Made by a program: the position numbers and the translations under genes. From NCBI GenBank assembly GCA_001574975.1, contig KQ965837.1, positions 82,288 through 146,287 of the forward strand: 64,000 nucleotides of DNA, in the 5' to 3' direction. The stretch's first letter is position 1; each line of letters opens with the position of its first letter. This DNA comes from Gonapodya prolifera JEL478 (lineage: Eukaryota; Monoblepharomycota; Monoblepharidomycetes; Monoblepharidales; Gonapodyaceae). The notes below the pieces were generated by a model. The model was not told the DNA's origin, did no database searches, and saw only the letters and a program-made list of their open reading frames with translations. This document shows, in pieces, positions 22,293-36,309 of this stretch.

Positions 22293-25200
22293 ATGAGATT
22301 CAAAATGCGCGGGGAAATTCCCTTATATCTCGTCGCTATCACGGGAATATTGCTTGCTCCGTACGGGGGGATAGTTCATGCCCGGATTGCAGATGCCCAG
22401 TCTTTGGAAGAGTTGGGAAGTGGAGGTGATGAGCCTGGAATCGATGGAGGAGCCTGGCTGAACTTGACAGACGGTGAGCAATAGAAACGTTATGGTGTTT
22501 TTCGGTCTTCGTTGTCTGATCCCGCTGCGTCAGCGGGAAGCCTTGTGGATCGGGCGATTGAAATCTTGGTTGATGTTGCCGAAGAGTACGACGCCGATCC
22601 GGAGACCTACCAACTGAAGTTTTCGTTCCAATCGAGCGCGCCCGACTCGGGGAGTGACTCTCGTGCGCCTCGGGTGTCTCCTTCTGTTGTGGATTCTTTT
22701 GCCAGCACGCTCACTGGTCTCAACTTCGGAGCTACGGAACGACTTCCTGAACCATTCTATGTGTCGGACGCATTTTTTCTCGAGAGAGACGCGAGTTTAC
22801 CTGAATTTGAAGTGGGGCCGCTTGTTCCGGACCGAGAACACGCAATGAAATTCTACCCCCTCGGTCCGGCCGAGGACGTTGCTTCGACAGACACGGCGTT
22901 CGAGAAACTACAGAAAGCGATTAAAATGCTTGAAGTTGCTGCATGGGATTTGGATTCAGAGGACGCGTCCTTTGCAATTGCCGAAATTAATCTGGTTAGT
23001 TCGCATTCTGAAAACCGCGATATCTGCAATTTCTGAAAGCAACCTTTACGCCTTGAAGTTTGCATCTTTCTCTCACCCTCGCAACCTCACCCGCGCTCTG
23101 TCTTACTACGTACGATGCGCACATCGATATGGAAATGCGACAGCGCAAGGGATTATCGGAAGTTTATATGCGTCTGGGATTGGCGCGCCTCGAGACCAAG
23201 GAAAGGTGAGAACGAAGAAGCAATTAATTTAAAAACCGCCGACGCTTAGAAATAGTGTATCGCGACTCATTCTAGGCATTGCTTTACACGACTTTTGGCG
23301 CGTTAGGAGGCGACGAAGCCTCAGAAATGGCACTCGGGTACCGATATATGGTGGGACTAGGTACACAAAAGAGCTGCCAGGAGTCTTTGTACTGGTACCG
23401 GAGAGCTGCTCAACGAGGTGAACATGTTGTACAAATAATGGTCACGCCTGGTGACACTCCACCGCTCACTAAACTTCCACTCAGTCATATCTCTCTACCA
23501 CATGCATGGACCGCTCGGTCCAATTCTTCCATCCGACGTGATACCCCTCTCGGCTCTCTACGGCGGCGTTTTCGGCCCTGGCGCATCCGGCTCTGACGCC
23601 CCTCGCGCCCCATCCGGATCCAGCTCAATTACTGAGGCCGACATACTCCAGTTCTGGCAATACCAGGCGGAACGAGGCGATGCCGGGACGGCCGTCCAGT
23701 TGGGTCTGTGGCACATTGATAACGGAGAGCCAGGTGACGGGCGGGACCCGGAGCAAGCGCGTGGTTGGTTCGAGCGCGCTGTGGGGGAAGAAATCGTCGA
23801 AGAGGCACGTCTGGCAAGAGTGCAAGAGGTTGAGGCGGGTGAGCCAGTGGAAGTGACTCCACCACCAGTTGGGCGAGCGGGAAGAAGGCACCCTGGAGAG
23901 CATCAAGGTGCTGCAGCGGCCGAACTTGGAGCGATGTACTTGCGGGGAAGGGGTGTGTCCCAGTCGAATGCTACAGCCCGAGTCTACTACGAGATTGCTG
24001 CCCAAGCAGACATAGCTGTGGCGATTGAGGTCCTTGGATGCTTTTTGTGGGACGGGTCGGCGGGATACACAAGAGATCGCAAAAAGGCCCTCAGTATGTG
24101 GGCGTGGGCGGCTGAGCGAGGCGGGATCTCGGCGATGGGGAGGATGGGAGAGTGGCATTTGAGTGAGTTCCCGTTTGGCTTCGGTGAAAGTCGCTCTGCT
24201 GACCCCAGCCTGGATACATTGCAGGTAAAGGAGAGTATCCTGGTGCTATAAAGTATCTCGCACCTGCTGCCAAAGGTGGCCACCTACCTTCGATGTACCT
24301 TTTGGGTGAAATGTACGCTGACGGACTGGGTATGGAGAAGTCATGCGATCTTGGTACCTCGGTAAGCTGCAACTGTTAATGACTGGATCGTCTTGAAAAT
24401 GATTATTGTCCCACTGCCTTACCACCAGTTTCTAAAATCAGTTGTTGAGCGACTCCACCCACTGAAGGAACCCCTTGCCGCCACCGCCCAGAACCTCTAC
24501 TTACATGGCTCGCTCTCAACGTCGTACCTCTGCTACGCTCTCCTCTCTGAGCGGGGCTACGAGGCCGCGCAGGTCAACGTTGCTTGGTTGATCGACAGAG
24601 GCGCATACCCAGTCCCAGGCTCCATAGGACGGGAGCTCATTCCGAAGGGCATGTCCGAGTGGGAGGTGGCTCTGGCGTACTGGAACAGGGCGGCCAATCA
24701 GGGGAATGCGGATGCCAGGGTCAAAGTGGGGGATTATTACCTTCGAGGGTGGGGATTGAAGCCAGCGGAAGATGGTGCAAACGAAAAGACCACAGCTGCG
24801 GAGGAGTCGAAACAGGAGAAGACCAGTGCGAGCTCTGGTTCCACAGCTTCAAGAAACGCATTTTTGTCCCGACCACCGGGCCAACAGCTCATCTCCCACA
24901 CTTCGTCCTTCGCGGCTCTCATGGACGAAGTAGCATTCCTTGTGTATGGGCGCCGCCTTTTTCTCACCTTGGACACCGAGGTGCCTGGATTTTCCAACCC
25001 GGATCCACGTCGTGCGATGATATATTACCAAATGGCGGCGGATAGCGATCGCAGCTCTGCTGGGATGTTCAATCTGGCGTGGATGTACGAGAACGGGATT
25101 GGAGTCGACCAAGTGAGTGCTCAATGGCGCCCACAGATTCTCTCGATCACGCTCATGCAAAAGTGTTACCATGCATGAAGGACTTCCATCTCGCGAAACG

Positions 25201-25765
25201 TTACTACGACCGCGCTTTGGCGATCAACCCACAATCATATTTACCTGTGAGCCTTGCGCTCACGAAGCTTTCATTGCGTCAGGTTTGGTGCCGAATCACG
25301 GGAACCTCACCTGTATCGTCCAGTAAACCGGCAAGTGGCCCAGTATCCGCTCAATTACCAAAGGATCCTCACACTGCTTCAGGATCGTCCTCCATCTCAT
25401 CAGGTGACGAAGAAGGGGACTATCGGTGGTGGAAAAAGGAAGGGGCAAGAATAGAGCGACGAGTGGAGTGGGGACTGATCATGGTTCTCTCAGGCGTGCT
25501 AATGGTCCTTCTGAGAGTGAGGAGGCAGCGGCTCTTAGCACGAATGGCAGAGCGCACCCCTCCCCCTCGAGCGAACAATCTAGCGCCTCTGGCGCCAACA
25601 CCAGGAGCGGTGGCAACTTCGCAAGCTCCGGTTTCAGACACGAATGTCGATGGCAGTCGCCCCAGCGCGAATGAAGGGACTTCGGCATCGAATAGTACAG
25701 GTGGAGGCGAGTCTGGTAGTGTGCGACAAGGACACACGCCTGGGCCAAGCGAAGGGGATGATTAA
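22293..25765 (+). CDS. HRD3: Hrd3/SEL1L-type ERAD adaptor with Sel1 repeats
   Basis: Substrate-recruiting partner of the Hrd1 ubiquitin ligase in the ER membrane. The protein opens with a signal peptide (IPLYLVAITGILLAPYGGIV). At least eight Sel1 repeats follow, for example AEINLFASFSHPRNLTRALS (restored by the intron 22995-23058), GSLYASGIGAPRDQGKALL, YRYMVGLGTQKSCQESLYWY, YLRGRGVSQSNATARVYYE and WMYENGIGVDQ. A C-terminal transmembrane helix (EWGLIMVLSGVLMVLLRV) is followed by a basic, then Ser/Gly-rich tail. Order and topology (signal, lumenal Sel1 repeats, single C-terminal TM) are those of Hrd3/SEL1L. The start is the first in-frame ATG before the signal peptide. Exact exon borders were checked only at some junctions. 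Confidence 0.9.
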
Positions 25766-25915
25766 AATTTAATTTCTCGCTGTGATTGTATTCGAGTTTT
25801 TTCAAGCATATACCTCCAATACCTGCGCTCATCGATATCTGCAGGTAACTTTCAGGTTGGTCAACTTTCCTTGTCCTGCGTGGCGAAACCTCACTCAGCG
25901 ACCTCCGAGAGGAGA

Positions 25916-27535
<1,620 letters not shown>

Positions 27536-27696
27536 GCTCCCATCTGAAACCTTGCTGCATTCTGTAAAGCACGGGGGCGCCAATCATCTGTGTAAAACAT
27601 ACATTCCTGTCATGACCGTTTGCAGCATTCTGTAGATTTACCTTTCCTCAAAATAATAACACCGAAAACTCATTATCTCTACCCCGAAATATTGCC

Positions 27697-29250
27697 TCAC
27701 GCACAACCTTTTATCCCAAGCCCCTTCACCAGCCAGACATCGTGGTTGTTGCAGATACAAAGCTCGTCCATATCAGGTCCTCCGAAACAGAAGTTAGCCG
27801 TCATCGTCGGGATGTTCAGAGTGAACAGGTGTGTCGGTTCTGCTCCGGACGCACATAGTGGGGCGTACACGTCCACACCGTTGAATGTTGAGGAGTAGAT
27901 CCGTCCCAGGGGATCGTGCCGGATGCCGTCGGGGATGCCTGTGGGGTTGAAAGTCAAGTTAGTTTTGGTGACACTTGTGTGAAGCAAATAAACCAATGAA
28001 GGGCACCAGGCACCATTTACTCACCATTCAGGGCGTCCATGAGAATCTTCGCGGTCCCCGAGATATCGCCCCACTTCCCAGAGTACTCTCCGACCGACGC
28101 CTCCACTTTGTCGACCTCCTGGATCGCAACGGGGACCGTGAAGGCTTTGAGATGTGAGGTCGGGACATGTCCAGAACCTTAGGGTCCAAGTGGGCGGGGA
28201 GGCAGCCCCCGGAGTCCGCTACGACGAGCGTTGAGGGGGCAACAAAGGTGAGGCCGTTTGGCCTGCATGGGGCCGGGGTGGGGGTACATGTCGTAGAAAC
28301 GCTGCAAGCACCGAATCTGTTGCGCTGCTGGGACAAGCTTACATGAGCATTCCTATGACGACTTTTTCAAGGGTGCCTTGTGGGTCCGAGAGGTGGAATC
28401 TGTACACAGCGGTCTCTGGTTGGGCGGGCATGAATCCGTGTCCTTCGACGCTACTGGGGTAGCATCCATCTAAAGAGTGAGATTGGACACAAAGAAAAAT
28501 AACGATTGAAGTGATGGTGAGAGGATAACGGTTGCTGCCGGCTGGCTTACAGGTCGGGTCGGTGAAGAGTACGCTCCCGTCAGGAAGCTCGATGACGTCG
28601 TTGGGAGAGTTGAACGGCAGACCTTGGTAGTTGTCTACGAGGATTTTAGAAAGAATAGAAGCGATACCGGGCCGAATCAATTCCAATTCCAGCATCTGCA
28701 ATCCACCAAGGCCATCCCTTCGATAGATGAACATCAACCACTCACTTCTTCTCCACCGCCTCAATGTGGTCGCTCCTCTGTCCCCCTTGATTGTCGGGTA
28801 CAACCTCGTAGGTCGCGGCACTGATCCTCCTCCCGGCGTGTTCGCAGCAAAGAATCACATCCCACTTTCGTTCACGCCCAAGCTTGGCGCCAGACTCGGC
28901 CGCGATGGCACTCAGACGGGGTGATGTAAACGTGCCATTTGTGAGACCGGTACCCCATCGGGCAAGACGAGTGTGTCCTGACATCAGGGGCTTGAGTGAA
29001 GGGTGGTGGGGGAAGTTTGGCGGCGAAACGTACCAGTTTTTCGGTCGACAGCCCACTGCTCCGACTTGGGAATGTCGGAGAACACGAACGCGTCTGCATG
29101 CTTGAGATAAGAGGGACCCTCCACCCACGTGTGGCCCTCGGCGACCTTCACGAAGCGGATGGACGATTGCACGTCTGCAGACGGCAGGAGGTGCGCGAGG
29201 GATGGATCCACCTGGGCGGCCGGATTGATGCTAAGATGTGGTCCCGTCAT
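27697..29250 (-). CDS. SMP-30/gluconolactonase-like lactonase
   Basis: A six-bladed beta-propeller hydrolase of the SMP-30/gluconolactonase/LRE group, which opens sugar or other lactones with one bound metal ion. Read on the minus strand, exons give MTGPHLSIN at the start, then HTWVEGPSYL (metal-binding Glu), DAFVFSDIPKSEQWAVD, a CEHAGRRI blade, GLPFNSPNDVIELPDGSVLFT (metal-binding Asn and the FTDP turn), RPNGLTFVAPSTLVVADSGG, and a last exon with GIPDGIRHDPLGRIY (catalytic Asp). It ends at the TGA complementary to 27697-27699. There are about six introns and only some borders were fixed precisely. Substrate is unknown. No secretion signal is visible, so it is probably cytosolic. Confidence 0.8.
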
Positions 29251-29731
29251 GTGAATTTTTGGGTTGTAGGGTCGAGTGAAGGGATGGGGGAGCGCAAAAT
29301 TGAGTTTTTGGCGCTGGGTGAATTTTCGCCGATAGAGAGCAAGCCGAAGAACCCTCAACGGGCGTTTTCATCAAATGCAAAACGAATTACGCTATAACAG
29401 TTTACAAGAAATGTCTTCGTGAAATCTGGAGACTATTGGCATCGTGCGACCGTTGTTGGTTCACCACTTCACGCGACGCCTGTCGGGACACAACGATGCA
29501 CGATCACTGCTTAAGCACTAAATCCCATTCTGCGGAAAGATTAGGATAGCATACGCTTTATAAACGTTCTCGGATCGGCATACATTCTTTAGCCCGACAC
29601 CAACAGATAGAATACGAGATAACTGAAAGTAGGCTGTGATACTACTGACCCGGTTACACAAGTATAATCGAAAGTACATAATCGCGAAGCCCCAGTTGCT
29701 GGAATGCGTCAAATGGCAACTGATTTCTGCA
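29251..29731. other. Intergenic region
   Basis: Promoter side of the lactonase gene and terminator side of the F-box gene. AT-rich, with no repeat or gene seen. Confidence 0.4.
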
Positions 29732-31108
29732 CTAGTCGTTTTCCCGGTCCAACAGTCTCACGTGCATATCAGTCCCCCTCAAACGTGCTGTAAGCTCCGT
29801 TACAAAGCTTTGCCCGACCTCCCCCCGAGCACCAGACTCGACGAAATCAACACGCGTTGCTGAAATGGCGCAAAGTGCGACTGCCCAATCATCGACTAGC
29901 TGCGGGAGGATGCCAGGTACAGCTATTTCGACGTGCGTCAGGTTGGGGTAGCGTTGAGTGAGCATCACAAGGTCTCGCAGGGGAGGTGGAAGTTGACCAA
30001 CATCAACGTTTCGGTTTGGAAGCTGCCCACGCTGTGTTTGTTCCGACTCTCCGTTGTTGTAAGAGCTGCACTCTGCTAAGACCGCTCGCAGAGAGCGCAG
30101 CCGGGCATGTGCTTCGGTGACTGCCCCCATCACGATTTCGTTCCCAGAACTTTGAGCATGTATTTCGGGCCAGGAGATATAATCTCCCTCCCCGTACGGG
30201 CATGCAGTAGGAACACCACTGAGATGTCGGAGGTTGGGGAACGCAAACGGAACATCTTCATCCACAACCCGGCGAATGTCTGGCCACAAATCTGCCCGAC
30301 ACAAGTCCACCCACTGCCAATGCTTCATAGCAAATCGTGGATACCAGTTCGAAATCGTCAGTGAGGTAATGCGTGATCGAACATCCAATGAGGTTGAGCC
30401 AAAGACTGTGCGAATATTCATGGTTGGAAGTCCCCATCCATAGATGTCGAAATGTAGGGTCACGAGCTTAGGGAACACAGCAAACAGATGGTCTTCCGGT
30501 TTGAAAGCCGGAGTTGAGAAGACACGACTCGTCTTCGAGGACAGTTGAACTCGTCGAATAGCAGGTGCCTCAGTATGCTCCTCGGCCAGAATCATCAGTA
30601 GTCTGGGTGAGACGACAAGTTTGTCGTACTCATGGAACCAATTCTGGGCTACAAGTTGAGGAATGGTCCGGAGCGCGTCGGGTGCGTTACGAGTGCTCAA
30701 AAAGCTGAGATCGAATGTGTACCGCGTGGCATTAATCCGTTGCCTTAGGTCCTCACCACTCGCAGCAAGGTCATTGAATATGACACGGCTTGCAGCGTGC
30801 GTTAGGAAGTCCCGCCCCTTCGTGATGTTTTCAAGGACGGATTCGGCGAGGTGCACTGTCACCGACACCACCGCGACAGGGTTGTTGAGCACCATCGAAG
30901 GCCAGAAAGCACTAAAAGGCACATATATTGTTGCGCCTGACGGAACCAGTACGGCGGTCAGGTGGACTGGAATGGCGCCGTTCGGGTGTGTCAGCATTCG
31001 CGATACGCGGCGCCATCGACGGCAGACGAGTGGTGTGTTGGTAAAAAGGAAGCGAGGGGGAAGCCGGGAGAGAACAAGGGACAGGACCTCGTCGGGAAGG
31101 GAAGTCAT
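29732..31108 (-). CDS. F-box protein, intact member of a local family
   Basis: An intronless 458-residue protein. The N terminus is an F-box (LPDEVLSLVLSRLPPRFLF, then TPLVCRRWRRVSR), which would bind Skp1 and make this a substrate receptor of an SCF ubiquitin ligase. The rest consists of alternating strands and helices with LRR-like phrases (VFPKLVTLHFDIYGWGLP, FPNLRHLSG, RYPNLTHVEIAVPG). No other domain is recognisable. A decayed paralogue lies immediately upstream on the same strand, so the pair arose by tandem duplication. The substrate is unknown. Confidence 0.8.
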   Translation of the reverse strand: MTSLPDEVLSLVLSRLPPRFLFTNTPLVCRRWRRVSRMLTHPNGAIPVHLTAVLVPSGATIYVPFSAFWPSMVLNNPVAVVSVTVHLAESVLENITKGRDFLTHAASRVIFNDLAASGEDLRQRINATRYTFDLSFLSTRNAPDALRTIPQLVAQNWFHEYDKLVVSPRLLMILAEEHTEAPAIRRVQLSSKTSRVFSTPAFKPEDHLFAVFPKLVTLHFDIYGWGLPTMNIRTVFGSTSLDVRSRITSLTISNWYPRFAMKHWQWVDLCRADLWPDIRRVVDEDVPFAFPNLRHLSGVPTACPYGEGDYISWPEIHAQSSGNEIVMGAVTEAHARLRSLRAVLAECSSYNNGESEQTQRGQLPNRNVDVGQLPPPLRDLVMLTQRYPNLTHVEIAVPGILPQLVDDWAVALCAISATRVDFVESGARGEVGQSFVTELTARLRGTDMHVRLLDREND

Positions 31109-31275
31109 GGATCAAGTGTTTTTTTTTCATGGACAACCAATGTTCCCCAGGGGAAAAGGTTTCCGGTAGTGACAGTCCACATTTAATATGTGATTCATTT
31201 CAAACGTCGATCTCCATACGCTGTAAGAGCTGACAGCAGCGGGAATCCTCTGGGACGTGAAGAGAAATTGTATTG

Positions 31276-32838
31276 TCAAACTCGTCCCCCGTGATTGCTT
31301 CCACAAAACGAAGAAACAAAGCCACATCTTTGACATTGCTCGACACTAGGGCCCTTGCACACCCCTTCTACACATCCAACAACTTTCACCCCCTTCCCAC
31401 TTCCCTTCATCAGTCTCACAACCTCCATCAGAAGCGTCCTATTTGCGTTCCATGCTGCATCTGACAGCACCACCAGCTCGACACCCGTTGCTGCAACGTC
31501 ACACAGGGCTTCACAACAGTCTTCCACACGATACTGGATGTGAAATTCAGGCACATCAACTTTGAGATGTGATAGGTTTGGGTATGTCTTCGCCAGTGAG
31601 ACAAGGTCCCGAAGTGTTTGTGGAAGGGCGGCTTTCTCGTCAACAGGAGCTGATGCCTCTGGGTCGCTGTTTTCGACAGCTGTTGCAGGAAGTGCTGCAG
31701 GCAAAATGATCATGTTCCAAAATCACACGCATAGTCCTCAATTGTGCGCGTGCCATATCTTGCACCCCGTGTGTTGCACTTCCTGGAAAGCTGTCAGCCA
31801 GCCCAGGAGCTTCTGCAGTGTGATTGGGCCAGGAAGGGAACTTGCTCGCACCGCACCTGTAGGCAATGGATATATTGCCAAGATGCCGGAGATTGGGAAA
31901 CAAGACAGGTATGTTGTGATCAACAACTCTACCGATCCACTGCCAGGTATCTCGCCGATAACTTTCCATGTCAATCCCTTGCGAGGCCGAGATACTCCCG
32001 CGGATATGTGCACACCAGAAAGCAATGGTCAAAGACGTGATGCGAGATCTTGTATCTGCAGTGGTTTCCAGACCAACACAAAAGAATCTCCACAAGGACA
32101 ATGGCTCGCCATCATCGGGTGAAAAACGTCGAGATTTAGCACTGTCATGGCAGGAAACAAGGTGAATATGTTGCCTTTCGGAGGAATAGGTGGGCGAAAA
32201 CGGTCATGGAAACGGTGGATTGTCAGGCGAACCCTGCTGATTCGAGCCGAACTCGTCCCAGCTTCACAGAGAAGCTTTTGAACAGCTGGACAGACGGAAA
32301 TCCCATCCTGGTCACATAGCTACTCTCGCTGCACGAAGTCGATCACCTGGGGCATGCATATTGGTGCCTTCGGGGAGCCAGAGTCAGTTTCAGTTTCGCG
32401 CAAGTTGATGAGGTTGAGCGTGCACCGAACAGGGTTAAACCTTGCTTAGGCTGGTCCTTGTCCACCACATTTCGATTCAAGATAATGTCACCGACAGCAT
32501 CTGCCAGATCACAGCGGGTCTGTCCTATTGGTGGAAGGTTGTTTCTTCCACCATCACACGCACCCATGCCATCCCGACGACGGGTTTCTCGCGCAGCGCC
32601 AATGGCCACACGTGAAAGAGAAACTTATCACCTGGCTCTAGCTCTGGAACCACAATCACTTCGAGGTGAACAGGGATCCTTTGGGGTGAGTCACCCCTCG
32701 CGCCACTCGATACCACCGGCGAGACACGAGGGGTATGTATGTGAAGAGCGCGCGTGGTGGAAGATGAGTGAAGTCGAGGGAAAGCAGCTCGTCCGGGAGA
32801 GGAATCATTTGGAGTTGATTGATGCTGTGGACAACCAT
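31276..32838 (-). pseudogene. Decayed F-box paralogue
   Basis: Pieces in all three minus-strand frames align in order with the neighbour. An F-box (LPDELLSLDFTHLPPRALF, then PLVSRRWYRVARG) lies at 32838-32656. TRSRITSLTIAFW and FPNLRHLGN follow at 32050-31870, where the intact gene has VRSRITSLTISNW and FPNLRHLSG. LPQTLRDLVSLAKTYPNLSH is at 31640-31560, matching LPPPLRDLVMLTQRYPNLTH. Frameshifts separate the pieces, so no full product can be made. Sequence identity is moderate, which suggests an old duplication. Confidence 0.75.
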
Positions 32839-33041
32839 TTCTATGAAGGAAAGAAGTCACTTTCCTTGACTAAAAATAAGGACTGCGTTTCTTCGTTAGC
32901 ACATCAATCTAAATTCATTACTTGTGAGCTTCCGATTAGTGAAGTAAATCTACTGCATTCATTACCGCCTCGTGCAACGCAACGGCCCGCCTCCCTCCTC
33001 CTGATGATAACCCCGGCCCCACCAACTCCGCATCCGCCCCC

Positions 33042-36000
33042 TTACGCCCAAACAACGTCCCTCACCCACCCTCTCCTCCTCGTCACCCTATCCCACCACC
33101 CGGCGTCCTTATCAACCTTAGTCCACTCCCGGTCGCAGTACACCCACCCAAGCGCATCCGCTGCCGTCCAGTACGTGTCATCCTCTCCCATTTCCTTTCC
33201 CTCCTTCGCTTCCATCTCGCCGGCGCCGGCACCCCGCACCCGTGCTTGCCCATCCAGCCCACGCGCGACTCTCCAGCCCGCGTCGGCCCACCTTCCGCCT
33301 TCGGGTGCGGTATGAAGGGCCTTTGGGGGGCGCGCTTGGGTGGACGTGGCGTCGGACCAGGCGGGCGGGTCGAATGGGTTGAGCGGGGATGTGGGGAGCC
33401 AGCCGAGGGCGGGCCACTGTGTGGTTGTTTTGAGTGGTCGCCGGTGTATAAGGGGAGAGGCCATGGGTTGAGGTTGAGGGTAGTGTTGGCGACGTGGTCA
33501 GGGGGGCAAGGTTGATCGTAGTTTTGGGGGAAGAGAGAGCAGGTTGTGAGACCACCACCCTGACACACTCCCATTTGTAACCCCTAATAAACCCCCGAAC
33601 GGAGAGTTGATACGCACCCACCGCTCATGCTCCACAATACACACTCTTTCCCTTCTCTCCATCTCCGCTCTCTCGTTCCCATTCCCGCCAACCTCCCCAC
33701 TCGCCTCTTTCCCCTGTCCCTGTCCCCCCACGCCATCACCGCCAGCCCAACTCCCCCTCCTCACCAACGATCTGACACCGTTCCTGGCCCGCGTGCGCAC
33801 GTGGAGCGCGAGAGAGAGGAAGCGAGACACGAGGAGCGAGCCGGAGGGGTGTGTGAGTGTGAATAAGAGGATGATGGTGAGGGCTTTGGGTTTGGTCGGG
33901 CGCGGGTTGTGGTGGTGGCGGGTGGCGGGTATGAGCTGCTCCGCCAGTGAGAACCAAAAAGCAACCGCAACACGTCCACCCACCAACACACACCCTCACG
34001 ACCTCCCCCGGCACCGCATACACTCCCACCAAGGTCGCGACCAAACTGAGCACTGTTCCCTGAAGCACGCGCCGGGTGACGTCGGGGCGGGACCAGTCGA
34101 GGAACTTGAGGAGGGAGCGGGCGAGGTTGTCGAGGAGGATGTGCGACGTCATGACGGTTTGGAGGAATCTGGGGGGTGGGTGGGCGGTGCGGGAGGTGAG
34201 CGATGTTACACACGCGGTACAAAAAGATGAGACGTGCACGTGCTTCGTCCGGCTCCACTCTTTCTCAAGCATTTCCCCACCCCCTCCATTTCCCCTTCCC
34301 TTTCCCCAAACCCACCTCAAATTTTTCTCCATATCCACACCCTCACCCCCCCTCACCGCCTCCACACCCTTCTCCACCTGCCTCGCCAATCCTGGCGGCA
34401 GGAACCCCGGTCCGCGGACCAGCGCTTCCGAAACAAGTGCGCGGGCGTGTGGTTGGACACGGGTGAGGAGGGAGGATGTGAGGCGGGTTGTGGTGGTGAG
34501 GAGGGTTGGTGTGGCGGTGGTGCTGGTGGAGCTTGGACGTGAGGGAACCGGTGTTTCGGGGTCAGGTTTTGGCTCTGTATCGCCGCCCTCGCCGTTTGCG
34601 TCACGCTGCTGCCTCTCTCGCTCCAGTTCCTGCTCCTTCTGCTTCTCGAGCCAATTGACGTGAATGATCCTTAGAACGGCGATATGTGGGAGGACGAGGA
34701 GGAGTTCTGGGCGGAGTGCTGGGTGTGTGGGACGGGGGAAGGGAAAGGGGAAGGGAAGAGTGAGTGGTGACGAACATTGACATCAATCGCCTTTAGACAC
34801 TCGCACTCCGCGCAGGATCATTAGCTTCCGGCGGGAGTATGCGCTCCGCGTAGGGTCATTCTCAGGCCAGAGTTTATTCGCCTCCGGCAGGAATACGCTC
34901 CACGTGGACCATTTCGCTTTGCGATGGAAACTCGCCTCCGGCAGACAGCCTCCTTTCGCTCGGTCCTCGGTGGGCACTTCGTGCCTAGGCCTCGGACAGC
35001 TCGGTCTTCCGTGCTTCGCACTCCAGACCTCGCGGACTCACCAACAACAACCCCACCCGTCACCACCCCCCCCGTCCACGCCACATCCTCCCACGCCAGT
35101 ACCCTCACCAACCCATCAAACCCATCCGCCAGCGGGCCAGCCTTTTGAGCAAATTCGAGCGAGACTCGGGGCATTGTGTGGATGAGGTCGAGAGGTGGGC
35201 CTGGTGAGAGGGACCGAATCAGGGCGTTTATGTTGATGGTGGGCGAGGAGGTGGTGGTGAGGGAGGGAGAGGGGGAAGGAGGCGGGGTGGAAGGGATGGC
35301 AGAGGTGGAGGACGAAGGAGGAGGTGGAGACAAGTGAGACGGAACCGACTCTGTACGTCTTGCAGGTGAGTCTGGCAGGGTGTACGCTCTCTGCGGTCTC
35401 GTCTGCGCCTGCTGCCCGCCCCTTCCATCCCCATTCTCCGCCGCCGCCGCCGCCGACACTCCCTGGACGGGCGTGCTCGCCCTGCGCCCCTGCGCTCCCG
35501 CGGGTGCCACGCCCACAACACGGGGCATGCGGGCAGTCGCGACGTCGCACGAGAGGTCGGCGATGAGGTGCTCGCATGCGTAGTGGCATGTGATGTTGCA
35601 TGCTTTGCACGGCGTGGGGGCGCGTCGGGGGGAGAGTGGGCGGTGGCAGGCAGGCGGGGTCGGGGGAGAGTGGGCGGTTGCAGGCAGGCGGGGCGGGAAG
35701 GTGAAGCCCAAAGGAGCATAAGAGGCGGGAAGTGGGAAGGAAAGAAGACGCACCCTGGCACTTGAGTCCTTGCTTATGCAGCCCCCACAGCACATCCTTC
35801 AGCCCCGACAGCCCACAGTCCCACCACCAGGAGTGAGTCAGCAGTCAGCACACGCAAAGCCCCCGTCTGCGCCACAGCCACAGCCACTCACGCCGCACAG
35901 ATCGCACCGCGTGGGGTGCAGAAACGTCGTGGAGTTGAGCAGGTGCCGCATCCACGGGGAGACGGGGCGGAAGAGGGGGAATGGGAGATGCTGCGGTCGC

Positions 36001-36159
36001 TGCGGACACGGGGCTGGAATGTGATTTGGCACACACCGGGAAGGTGTGGAAGAGGAGGGCGACGTAGTTCGATTCTGAGAGCAGAGCGATCTTGATGTGC
36101 CCACGTTTTGTGTCTGTGTAGACTTGCGTGGCAGTACCTGCGAGGCATTTGTGTGACAT
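33042..36159 (-). CDS. C1-domain plus Pex24/dysferlin-domain membrane protein
   Basis: The start is ATG at 36157-36159 (MSHKCLAGTATQVYTDTKRG). A 46-nt intron and two more reconstruct a complete C1 (diacylglycerol-type) zinc module: H-x12-C-x2-C-x13-C-x2-C-x4-H-x2-C-x8-C, including VLWGLHKQGLKCQACNITCH. A Pro/Ser/Ala-rich linker follows. Next come features of the fungal peroxin Pex24p/Pex28-32 family: VLAWEDVAW, PELLLVLPHIAVLRIIHVNWL (membrane hairpin), FLDWSRPDVTRRVLQGTVLS with LVATLVGVYAVPGEVVRV (second hydrophobic hairpin), VEHERW, QWPALGWLPTSPLNPFDPPA, and the DysF end DALGWVYCDREWTKVDKDAG...RRRGWVRDVVWA. Such proteins shape ER-peroxisome membrane contacts. The C1 module could target lipid. 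Exons between 35070 and 34735 are separated by an intron with GC-rich repeats. Some borders are approximate. Confidence 0.75.
34790..35035. repeat. GC-rich hairpin repeat inside an intron of the C1-Pex24 gene
   Basis: The intron contains cctccggcgg/cctccggcag boxes, ctccgcgtag-type boxes, and a unit cctcggtgggcacttcgtgcc followed by taggcctcgg (about 34965-34996). GGCAC and GTGCC in it form a small hairpin. The same boxes occur in the same order at 57590-57850, in an intron of another gene. Confidence 0.65.
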
Positions 36160-36309
36160 CCTCGCAAAATTTATAGTCACGAATTCCTTGTGTGATCAAG
36201 GCGTCGGTATAGAAGGTAGACGAACACATCAGTGTTTTTTTGTGGGGTCGTGGTAGAACCTCTTTCAGAGGCTACCGTATTCCCAAGCGGCTTTTTTTTG
36301 TTCCTCCAA

